64,000 nt of DNA from Rossellomorea aquimaris (GTDB lineage Bacteria > Bacillota > Bacilli > Bacillales > Bacillaceae_B): contig NZ_JAIVAR010000001.1 in assembly GCF_020171925.1 (NCBI RefSeq), forward strand, positions 868,001-932,000, read 5' to 3'. The notes below the pieces were generated by a model. That model was given only the letters and a program-made list of their open reading frames with translations. It was not told where the DNA came from and did not search any database. Positions 42,759 through 49,904 of this stretch are shown in pieces. Numbering within the stretch: position 1 is the stretch's first letter; the number at the start of each line of letters is the position of its first letter. Both the position numbers and the translations under genes were made by a program.

Positions 42759-44084
42759 TCACTTCCCGTTCCCACTAAACCGTCCGCACTCCTTCTTAAA
42801 CCGCAGCTTCACCGTCCCCACCGGGCCGTTCCGGTTTTTCGCCACTTTCACTTCCACTACATCCCCCGCGTCAGATGCACTGTTGTAATACTCATCTCGA
42901 TATAAAAACAAGACAATGTCCGCATCCTGCTCGATGTTCCCGGAGTCACGAAGATCCGAAAGCCTCGGTCTCTTGTCATCCCTGGATTCCACGCCCCGCG
43001 ATAGCTGGGACAGCAGGATGATCGGGATCCCGAATTCCTTGGCCATGCTCTTAAGCTGCTTTGTGATATGCCCGATCATCAAATCATGCCGGTCAAACCG
43101 CTCTTTCACGTTGATGAGCTGTAAGTAATCGATCACCACCAAAAACGGTTGAGTTGGATACTCCCGCTTAAGATTCAAAATCCGCTGCCTGATTTCCATT
43201 AGCGTGATCAATCCGTTTTCCGAGAGCTGCAGGTTCGCTTTGTAGACCGCGTTCAACGCTTCCTGCATCCGCGGCATTTCCTCCTTCGATAAGTATTTAT
43301 ACGGGTTATGCCATTTCATCATATTGATGTCGGACAGATTACAGAGCAGCCGCTGCATGATTTGCTTCGAGCTCATCTCGAGGGAAAAGAGGAGTGACAC
43401 CCCCTCTTTGTTTGTGCACTCCCATGCGAGCTGGATCGCGAGCGCCGTCTTCCCCATCGAAGGGCGTGCCGCGAGGATGATGAGTTCGCCTTCCTTCCAG
43501 CCTCCCGTCAGCCCGTTCAGCGCAGGAAACCCGGTATTCACTCCCGGCATCCCCTTCCGCTCCTCATAAAGAGATTCATAGAGTTCCATGATGATACTCT
43601 CTTTCGTCTCCTCATCATGACGCTGTTCGCTATGCATCTCGATGAGCACCTTGTACAGATCTTGTGCAGATTCCGGGGTGTAATCATTCAAAAAATGGTT
43701 GGCCGAATTCCGGATCAGACTCAGGTCATAGTATTTCATCACGATCTTCTCGTAATAGCCGAGATTTGCAATCGACGGACAATGGGCCGCGAGCTCCAGA
43801 AGATAAGTGACGCCCCCTGCATTCTCGGTTTGGTCCTGCAGTTCTTCGACAAGCGTCACCGGGTTGATCTCGACATTCTTCTTCTGCAGCTCCTTCATTG
43901 CCGCGAACACAATCCGGTTCCTTGACTGGGTGAAGTGCTTTGTCTCGAGGCCTAGCTGGTGGATCCGGTCCTCTTCGAGCAGCACAGCCCCGAGAATCAT
44001 ACTCTCTGCTTCATGCAGCAGCCGTAAGACCGCTTCATCGCTCCCAAGGTTTCTTATGTCCGTTCCATCGCTCAATGTGTTCAA
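42759..44084 (-). CDS. DnaB-family replicative helicase (SPP1 gp40-like)
   Basis: About 441 residues from TTG 44084 (AAGGAGGGGG upstream), overlapping the loader gene. The N-terminal domain (EAVLRLLHEAESMILGAVLL) is followed by a RecA-type ATPase domain with Walker A AARPSMGKTALA (about 196-207), Walker B FLVVIDYLQLI, LSQLSRGVESRDDKRPRLSD and the terminal FKKECGRFSGNG. It unwinds DNA at a replication fork. It is not the chromosomal dnaC by context: initiator, loader and helicase genes are contiguous, as in phage SPP1 genes 38-39-40. Confidence 0.9.
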   Translation of the reverse strand: MNTLSDGTDIRNLGSDEAVLRLLHEAESMILGAVLLEEDRIHQLGLETKHFTQSRNRIVFAAMKELQKKNVEINPVTLVEELQDQTENAGGVTYLLELAAHCPSIANLGYYEKIVMKYYDLSLIRNSANHFLNDYTPESAQDLYKVLIEMHSEQRHDEETKESIIMELYESLYEERKGMPGVNTGFPALNGLTGGWKEGELIILAARPSMGKTALAIQLAWECTNKEGVSLLFSLEMSSKQIMQRLLCNLSDINMMKWHNPYKYLSKEEMPRMQEALNAVYKANLQLSENGLITLMEIRQRILNLKREYPTQPFLVVIDYLQLINVKERFDRHDLMIGHITKQLKSMAKEFGIPIILLSQLSRGVESRDDKRPRLSDLRDSGNIEQDADIVLFLYRDEYYNSASDAGDVVEVKVAKNRNGPVGTVKLRFKKECGRFSGNGK

Positions 44085-44343
44085 GCCGTTCCACCCCCTC
44101 CTTCTCCCATTCCCCCAGCATGTCAAGCACCATCGTTTCCGTCTCAGGACTCACATAAATCTGAGAAACACTCGGGATATATTTGTGCTGTTTGATATGG
44201 TCGTCCAGCCGTCTTTTCACCTCTTGATACTCACATTCCTTAAGCAGTCCGAACCATAGATTCATCGTTGTTTCCGGCAGCTTCTTTGCCGGATACGCCA
44301 GATACAGCATATTCATAAGCTCCTTGAACTCCTTATTCGTCAT
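44035..44343 (-). CDS. Helicase loader/inhibitor, G39P-like
   Basis: 102 residues: MTNKEFKELMNMLYLAYPAK, then LWFGLLKECEYQEVKRRLDD and HKYIPSVSQIY, the pattern of the SPP1 G39P loader family (N-terminal helical domain that lets DnaB-like helicase load on DNA). It overlaps the helicase start and the initiator stop codon (11 bp). Confidence 0.8.
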   Translation of the reverse strand: MTNKEFKELMNMLYLAYPAKKLPETTMNLWFGLLKECEYQEVKRRLDDHIKQHKYIPSVSQIYVSPETETMVLDMLGEWEKEGVERLEHIERWNGHKKPWER

Positions 44344-45184
44344 AATCGTTCAAACTCTCTTCCAGCCGGTCAAGCATGGCATCAAGCTCCGCCATCCTTT
44401 TTTCCGGCGACTCCCGGCTCTCCAAGGCTTTCAGCAAATACTTCGGACTATGAATCGTGGCGTTCGGCTCATGCACCTTGATTTTCTCAAACTGCTCATC
44501 CATGAACGCCTTCAGTTCGTCCACCGACATCTCATGCAAGCTGATCTTCTCAAGCGCCATCTGATCGATCGGTGACAGCGAAAAGCTTCCTCCCCTCCTC
44601 ACCAGGAAATGCTCCGTGATGAGCGTCAATCTATCTGCCAAAGTATTCGTTAGGGTGGTGAGTGTTTTTTTCTTTTCGTTCTCTACGTTCTTTACATTCT
44701 TATTTCTGTTACCGCTTCTGTCCCGCTCGTCCTCCGTTGCTGATTCACATCGCGGAGGCAAAATGATGCCGGCATCCCCTTCGTGCCGGTTTGTATCGGT
44801 CATATCCTCTTCATTCAATGTAATATCCACAGTCTGCGGATCCCTCACAGGGTCCCTTGCCTCCCTCACCGTAAACAAATACCCGCTCCTGAACTTCTCT
44901 GCAGTGAACAGTCCTTCCTTCTCCAGCCGCTTGATCGATCGCTGAATCCTTGACGAACTAAACGTCTCCTTCTTCTTCCCGTTATAAAACCAAAGCTTGT
45001 CCTGAAGCTCACCAATCGAATGCACATACTGCCCCTTCTTCAATACCCGGTCACCCACCACAACACCATCCTTCACCATCGCATGATTCAAAATCCACAA
45101 ATAAATCCGCACATCCTCCGGGTGACAGAACACCCTCGACTCCAAAATGCTTCTATCAAACTTCGTCCACCCAATCAATGACAT
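44333..45184 (-). CDS. Phage-type replication initiator, winged-helix N-domain
   Basis: 283 residues. MSLIGWTKFDRSILESRVFC followed by a winged helix (FSSSRIQRSIKRLEKEGLF, about 75-93) is typical of phage initiators of the DnaD/gp38 class. A charged, Asn/Lys-rich linker follows, then a C-terminal helical domain (about 195-283). Gene order with loader and helicase supports a gp38-like origin-binding role. GC content seems higher than in the AT-rich DNA on its right. Confidence 0.75.
   Translation of the reverse strand: MSLIGWTKFDRSILESRVFCHPEDVRIYLWILNHAMVKDGVVVGDRVLKKGQYVHSIGELQDKLWFYNGKKKETFSSSRIQRSIKRLEKEGLFTAEKFRSGYLFTVREARDPVRDPQTVDITLNEEDMTDTNRHEGDAGIILPPRCESATEDERDRSGNRNKNVKNVENEKKKTLTTLTNTLADRLTLITEHFLVRRGGSFSLSPIDQMALEKISLHEMSVDELKAFMDEQFEKIKVHEPNATIHSPKYLLKALESRESPEKRMAELDAMLDRLEESLNDYDE
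44678..44704. repeat. Three 9-bp iteron-like units inside the initiator gene
   Basis: GTTCTCTAC, GTTCTTTAC and ATTCTTATT are contiguous 9-bp units next to a T-rich tract (about 44662-44676). SPP1 has origin boxes inside gene 38, so this could be an origin. The repeats also encode the Asn/Lys linker (NKNVKNVEN), so amino-acid bias is an alternative. Confidence 0.35.
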
Positions 45185-45885
45185 TCCACATCACTCCTTA
45201 TTTCTTATTCATCTTCTATATAGTGATAGAGTTGTGAAAAGGATACCCCTGAGTGAAAAAAATTTATATTTCTTTCCCAAATGATTTAATTCGAGATCAA
45301 TTGGTGTTACTGAGTGCAAGTCATTAAGCAAAATGGCCTTCTGTAAAGACACCCTGAACCCATAGCAAAAAGAGCAACCCCGGCACTGTATGCCGAGATT
45401 GCTCTTTACCACTTATGGATATATTCATGAGGAAGTCCTTTAAGAAGTTGCTTCTTATTGGACTAGTTCTTCTCTTCGCTAATCAGCCTAACGCAATACT
45501 TTTTGAAGCACTATTATGCCTAAATTTCTGGCAGGCAAACAGATCATAGACTAGCGAAAAAAGTTATTTCATGAGAGTGATATACCCTATCACAATTACG
45601 CAAAAGGAAACAAGAGAACCGTCCCCATGCATCCTTGCTTTCCCCGGCGCTTCAATCTAAAATTATCAACCTCAAAAACAAGTTCCATTTATTACTATTA
45701 ATGGTGTATATTTATAGATGATTAAAATTACAGTAATGGATGAAAAATTGGAAATTAAACAGATAAGATACATGATTTAACATCTTTTCACATTAAAGTT
45801 TTAATTAGTATCTGCTAATTTAATCAAACAACATTGAGGTATTTGCTTCAAATTTTTTTATCCAAATGAACATAGGGAGATTAAA
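45185..45885. other. Intergenic region with one hairpin
   Basis: About 700 bp. It holds the promoter side of the initiator gene, the hairpin at 45367, a half copy of the AGAACCGTCCCC repeat at about 45611, and an AT-rich lead into the 45886 gene. A 67-codon minus frame at 45209 has no ribosome binding site and was not accepted. Confidence 0.4.
45362..45408 (-). terminator. Isolated hairpin terminator
   Basis: AAAGAGCAACCCCGGCA and TGCCGAGATTGCTCTTT pair with two mismatches around CTGTA; TTTTT follows on the minus strand. No gene clearly ends here, so it may insulate the replication block from transcription entering from the right. Confidence 0.7.
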
Positions 45886-46605
45886 ATGGATCAACTTATA
45901 TCATTAATCATATTTTCTTTACCCGGTTTAATCACTTATTTCTGGCTACAATTATTTGGAATTAATCCAGTAGTAAAACATACTCCTACTGAAATGGTTG
46001 GTTTAACAGCTTTACTATGGGCACCCACCACTTTTTTTACCGTTATCATTTATGATTTATTGTTCATGCTAATTAGTTTTATATTAAATTTGTGGAAGGT
46101 AGACTTATCCTTTTTAAATTTAACAGTTATTGTAAATCTAAGCGATCTGAATGATCTCTCTAACAATCTTATCTTTCTATTTTATTATTTAATTCTTAGT
46201 TCAGTATTTAGTTTCTTTACTGCACTAATATGGGCAAATTATCTTTATCGGGAAGTATTAAATATTATTAATAAAGTTCGTATTAATAGAAAGATTATAA
46301 AACTTGCAGAAGACCCTACGGTTTGGGAAAGTTTCTTTTATAGGTTAGAGGAACAAAAGGAAGAACAGCTGGTTGTTGAAATTTATAAACTAGATAAACC
46401 ACAAGATAGAATCTGTGGGCCAGTTATTAGAATGTCCCGTCCTTTTGAAACTGAGAAGTCATTAATTATCGATTCTTCAAAAGGCTGGGGTGAATCACAC
46501 GAATATTTCAATTACGAAATAAAGAAATCCTACATAGATACAAAGTCAGGTCTAATTATAAATGAATTAAACGTTAAAAAACCTAAACCTAAGATTATTA
46601 CTTAG
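45886..46605 (+). CDS. DUF6338-like membrane protein
   Basis: 239 residues. Three hydrophobic segments (about 5-22, 38-72 and 95-120) precede a cytosolic domain ending NELNVKKPKPKIIT. The overall plan, with an N-terminal PGL motif and a C-terminal soluble domain with WGESHEYF, suggests DUF6338; that assignment is from memory. The gene is AT-rich. It ends convergently with a small Pro/Arg-rich gene inside a shared palindrome. GGGAG precedes the start. Confidence 0.65.
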   Translation: MDQLISLIIFSLPGLITYFWLQLFGINPVVKHTPTEMVGLTALLWAPTTFFTVIIYDLLFMLISFILNLWKVDLSFLNLTVIVNLSDLNDLSNNLIFLFYYLILSSVFSFFTALIWANYLYREVLNIINKVRINRKIIKLAEDPTVWESFFYRLEEQKEEQLVVEIYKLDKPQDRICGPVIRMSRPFETEKSLIIDSSKGWGESHEYFNYEIKKSYIDTKSGLIINELNVKKPKPKIIT

Positions 46606-46613
46606 GTTTAGGT
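46581..46613. terminator. 13-bp palindrome shared by two convergent gene ends
   Basis: ACCTAAACCTAAG and CTTAGGTTTAGGT are perfect complements around ATTATTA. The left arm encodes KPKPK at the end of the 45886 protein and the right arm, read on the other strand, encodes PKPK at the end of the 46598 protein. It likely terminates both transcripts. Confidence 0.8.
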
Positions 46614-46750
46614 GGCGTTGGAGCTTGATATGATGGTCTCTCTCCAGATCTGATATTCCTTCCGGGTGCTATCCCAATAGGTCTAGGAGAAGATACATTT
46701 ATTGTTCTATTTTGGCTAGTACTATTATTATTAGATCTATTACTTTTCAT
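46598..46750 (-). CDS. 50-residue Pro/Ser/Asn-rich protein
   Basis: ATG 46750 with AAAGGGGCG upstream encodes MKSNRSNNNSTSQNRTINVS and ends PSYQAPTPPKPK. Low complexity and probably disordered. It is tail-to-tail with the DUF6338-like gene, with an 8-bp overlap at the stop codons. It may be a partner of that protein. No family recognised. Confidence 0.6.
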   Translation of the reverse strand: MKSNRSNNNSTSQNRTINVSSPRPIGIAPGRNIRSGERPSYQAPTPPKPK

Positions 46751-47012
46751 ATTACGCCCCTTTTTATAAACAATATTTTTTGTCGCGAAATCCTTAATGC
46801 TATCTTTAATTATATCAAAAAACTATCTTACTGTTAATTATTAACAAATTAAAATAGCAATAAATAATAATATATGAAGAGCTATATTCTGAGTTAAATT
46901 TGATGTTGCCCATACTATCATAATCCCCTAAAGTGTTATGTAATCATCTGCTTTAATAAGAGTTTCCTGCAAAGCGTTTCCTCCCCTTAGATCGAATTAC
47001 TTTAGTAAACAC

Positions 47013-47435
47013 TTATGCTGAACTATCTCTACTAGAAATTTCTTCATTAATTAGATATACAATATAATCTATTTTACTGTTATACTCATTAGTCTTATTA
47101 ATAAAAGGAATTCCCTCCCTAAAGATTACTAGACCAAATCCGAGAGATAATGAAAGACTAAGTATGATGAAAGCAAAATTAGAGTTATTAAGTAATTTTT
47201 CTAATGCAGGTAAAAGTAAAGCAAAAACTGATATAAAAATAGCAAAAGCTGAAAAATTATTCCCAATTTCTTTCTTTTGACAATTAATAAAAGCTTTAAC
47301 TTTATTTAGCTCTCCAATGGAATTAACGTTAACTAATAAATTGCATGCTTCTGTATCTGTTTTTGCATTAATTAATCCTTCAGTTAATTCTTTAATACTT
47401 TCCTGTAAAACAAAACTGTCAATCTTAAAGTGCAT
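47013..47435 (-). CDS. Small membrane protein, 140 residues
   Basis: A soluble helical N-terminus (1-55) is followed by two hydrophobic helices (about 60-80 and 88-105) and an acidic tail. AAAGGAG precedes the ATG and overlaps the end of the decayed gene at 47447, implying the two were one operon. No family recognised. Confidence 0.6.
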   Translation of the reverse strand: MHFKIDSFVLQESIKELTEGLINAKTDTEACNLLVNVNSIGELNKVKAFINCQKKEIGNNFSAFAIFISVFALLLPALEKLLNNSNFAFIILSLSLSLGFGLVIFREGIPFINKTNEYNSKIDYIVYLINEEISSRDSSA

Positions 47436-47446
47436 ATATTTCTCCT

Positions 47447-47907
47447 TTACAATATCTCTTCAATTACTTCCCAGTTTTCTGCGGCTGAGGTAAAAACATA
47501 GTTTACATTATCTCTATCATCAATCCACTGACCATTTAACTTATTCATATAGAAATGAATTCTTGGGGAAGTTTATCCCTTGGCATTTGCCCATTTTTTA
47601 AATCGTTCAGGACTAAGTAGAATTGTATTTAATTCCCCTTTATATGTGATATCAAATACATATAATCCGAACGAATCAATAGCCTCTCGATCGACTGTAA
47701 ACCAACCATTTGGATACCCTTCCTTTACCTGTGAGAACGAGATTTCTTTATTAATACTCTAATAGTGTGTTCACCATTTGAAATTATTAGTTTTCCTTCT
47801 AATTTCCTACTTCCTTTAGTTACAGTTAAGTGCGGATATCTACTTTTTATTTGGTTCAAAATATAGTCTCGTGCATAAGATAAATTTTTTGATTCTACAT
47901 ATCCCAC
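47447..47907 (-). pseudogene. Decayed gene with frameshift and nonsense codon
   Basis: The first frame reads MGYVESKNLSYARDYILNQI to NGEHTIRVLIKK. The second frame continues KEISFSQVKEGYPNGWFTVD to PERFKKWANAKG, hits TAA at about 47577, then continues in the same frame as TSPRIHFYMNKLNGQWIDDR to EVIEEIL. One frameshift (about 47755) and one stop codon thus break a protein of about 150 residues. Family unknown; the mix of strand and helix with K-rich start could be a nuclease-like fold, but no motif proves it. Confidence 0.75.
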
Positions 47908-48049
47908 ATGATTATTTATGTGAGTATTTTATTTCAAATTTATTCCCCCTCTACGATCCATACAACTTATTTCCCCTCAATATCATCTTCCTTTGGAGCT
48001 CCTTACCATTCTTATTTCCAATTATAACCTATACATTTTTATCCTTCAC

Positions 48050-48087
48050 CATTAAAAAAGAGGCTTATGAATATATGCAAGCCTCTT
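48050..48087 (-). terminator. Hairpin terminator
   Basis: AAGAGGCTT / AAGCCTCTT with a 12-nt loop and six T residues on the minus strand. It sits 42 bp past the stop codon of the truncated frame at 48129 and probably ended that gene. Confidence 0.85.
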
Positions 48088-48128
48088 CCATCAAATGCTA
48101 TTGGTTAAAAAGTGATTCCTTAATAAGT

Positions 48129-48257
48129 TTAAAAGCCTGCGCAAGCTGGTTGCTTTTGTAAAGTATTTAACGGAACCGTATCTAACAATTCATCATCCTG
48201 CAAAACTTCAATCTGCTTTTTTACTGAATTAAATAACAGCTCTACATGCCCCAATTC
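48129..48257 (-). pseudogene. C-terminal fragment of an unidentified gene
   Basis: An open minus-strand frame with no start codon encodes ELGHVELLFNSVKKQIEVLQ to LQKQPACAGF and is followed by a proper terminator. It stops abruptly at about 48258, where the duplicated plus-strand tail begins. It looks like the 3' end of a real gene cut by recombination. Confidence 0.6.
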
Positions 48258-48260
48258 TTA

Positions 48261-48337
48261 GGCAATTTATTTGGGAGCCGTTTAGGCCTTTGGAAGAAGA
48301 TGATGATGTAAAGGAGTTTATGGAGGAACATTATTAA
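48261..48337 (+). pseudogene. Duplicated 3' tail of the 40153 membrane gene
   Basis: The frame RQFIWEPFRPLEEDDDVKEF ending MEEHY matches RQFIWEPFEPLEDDDGEEFM ending NHY of the 40153 protein. The first 23 bp are identical at DNA level, and the remainder differs by substitutions and one in-frame triplet. The rest of the gene is missing. Because the changes keep the frame, this is an old paralogue remnant and not a fresh duplication. Confidence 0.85.
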
Positions 48338-48346
48338 GTAAATCAG

Positions 48347-48385
48347 AGGGACAGTTTCTGCTAGGAAGGCAGCACCTGTCCCTTC
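48347..48385. repeat. Diverged GGGACAG palindrome after the duplicated tail
   Basis: GGGACAGTTTCTGC and GGCAGCACCTGTCCC form an imperfect hairpin corresponding to the one at 40703. Confidence 0.65.
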
Positions 48386-48434
48386 TACAAAAAACTAAAA
48401 GCAGAGTGGCAATCGTCCCACTCTACTCCTCACC

Positions 48435-49904
48435 TTAATTCACACCAAACAACATCCGACTCAAACCATCCACTAACTGCCCACTCTCCACTCCAGGCAC
48501 CATCTGAATTGCCCCCATCTTGTACGCTTCTTGAAATTCTCCCTGAAAGAACCTCATACCTTCTGCAGACTCTTCAGAGGTCGGGGTCAAGATATACACT
48601 TCGCGGACCGCTTTTTCACCTGTTTCTCTATGCACGATCCCATCGCGGTATTTATGCATTTCACCCAGAGCCGTCCCAAGATTCCCTGGTACTCGATACT
48701 TGGGATCGAACACGATGATTTCGTTACCCATTTCCAACACGATATCAGGTATCATCCTTTGGGTGTACGTGTGGAATTCCTTCGAATTATACTGATAGTT
48801 TCTCTGGAAATATAGTTTCATGCCGCCCCGCAGGTTTATCTTGCTTTCATGGTTCTGTGCCAGGTCAAGAAAGAGGCCATTCTCCGTTGTTTTGTATAGC
48901 CCCTTGCTATCCCCAATCAGATTCTTCTCTCTCAAGACCTTCACAATCTTCATGAAGCACCACATTTCATATAATTCAAACGTGTCTTTCATGGCAATGG
49001 GATAGTCGAACCCGATGCCCTCTTGATCATGACTGAATAGCTGTTCAAACCATTGATACCACTTCCGGTAGATGGGGTGTTTCCTGAACTTTTGAGTAAT
49101 GGAGTAGACCCCTTGATGCATGGATACCTCTTTGAGGAAAGGAGAATTCATCCATCGAATGACGATCCTCTGTAATGCAGCAGCTTTCCTGGAAACATCG
49201 ACCCTTTCGACAATGGCGTATATCCTGAGAAGATTACTTAAATCGAACAACTGCTTCTTCAGTACTTGATTTTCATACACATCCAGTGATTCGAAGGTTT
49301 TGGTTGTTTCTACATTGAGTGGGACATCATCACCGTATCCACGCTTATCAAGCCAATGGAGGGTTGCTTGTTCCACACGTTGCACTTTTTCCCTTCTCTG
49401 ATTGATTGGAAGTTTGACCAGCCTTCGGAACGGTTGTTTTTCAATCCGGTCAAAAATTTGGCGAAGTTCATGAAACGACCTTTCTATATACATCCACTGC
49501 GTCCAGGATGCTCCCCTCTTCCTTCCAGAGGCGTTGACTCCCCGCTCCAACCCGCTTAATTGAAAACAGCTGTTACTTTCGTTCAGGATGTCTTCAATCA
49601 TGACATCGAATTGTTGTTCCGTCATTTTACGGGAATCAGGATGGATATAAGTATCGAATTCGTTCCCATTTAGATAAACCTGTATGGATCCACTTTGAAA
49701 AGGAGTCATCAATTGAGATAGGAACGTATCTCCCTCTTTATAGAATGGGATTGGCATTCCTTGCACTCGTAAATCGATGCCTTCACCCTTATATCGAAGC
49801 TTATATTCTGTACCCTCGATCAGATACGCCTCTTGAAATGGAACCCATCCACTCGAATAGACCCAAATTTCCAAACCATTATCTCCAGAACTGTGTGGCA
49901 CCAT
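48435..49904 (-). CDS. McrC-like DUF2357 protein with PD-(D/E)XK nuclease domain
   Basis: 489 residues. The N-terminal and central parts (about 1-330) resemble DUF2357. The C-terminal domain has PDIVLEMGNEIIVFDPKYRV (about 386-405), a D-x(n)-D-x-K nuclease core. It starts 26 bp inside the preceding AAA+ gene, so the two are co-translated. By analogy with McrC it would be the cleavage subunit driven by the McrB-like motor. Modified-DNA restriction is the probable role. Confidence 0.8.
   Translation of the reverse strand: MVPHSSGDNGLEIWVYSSGWVPFQEAYLIEGTEYKLRYKGEGIDLRVQGMPIPFYKEGDTFLSQLMTPFQSGSIQVYLNGNEFDTYIHPDSRKMTEQQFDVMIEDILNESNSCFQLSGLERGVNASGRKRGASWTQWMYIERSFHELRQIFDRIEKQPFRRLVKLPINQRREKVQRVEQATLHWLDKRGYGDDVPLNVETTKTFESLDVYENQVLKKQLFDLSNLLRIYAIVERVDVSRKAAALQRIVIRWMNSPFLKEVSMHQGVYSITQKFRKHPIYRKWYQWFEQLFSHDQEGIGFDYPIAMKDTFELYEMWCFMKIVKVLREKNLIGDSKGLYKTTENGLFLDLAQNHESKINLRGGMKLYFQRNYQYNSKEFHTYTQRMIPDIVLEMGNEIIVFDPKYRVPGNLGTALGEMHKYRDGIVHRETGEKAVREVYILTPTSEESAEGMRFFQGEFQEAYKMGAIQMVPGVESGQLVDGLSRMLFGVN

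Noticed and set aside
45209-45412. 67-codon minus-strand frame
   Set aside because: It begins inside a terminator hairpin and lacks a ribosome binding site.
40703-48385. Fresh site-specific insertion with att sites
   Set aside because: The duplicated ends are too diverged outside 23 bp and no integrase gene is present, so an old recombination between related gene ends is preferred.
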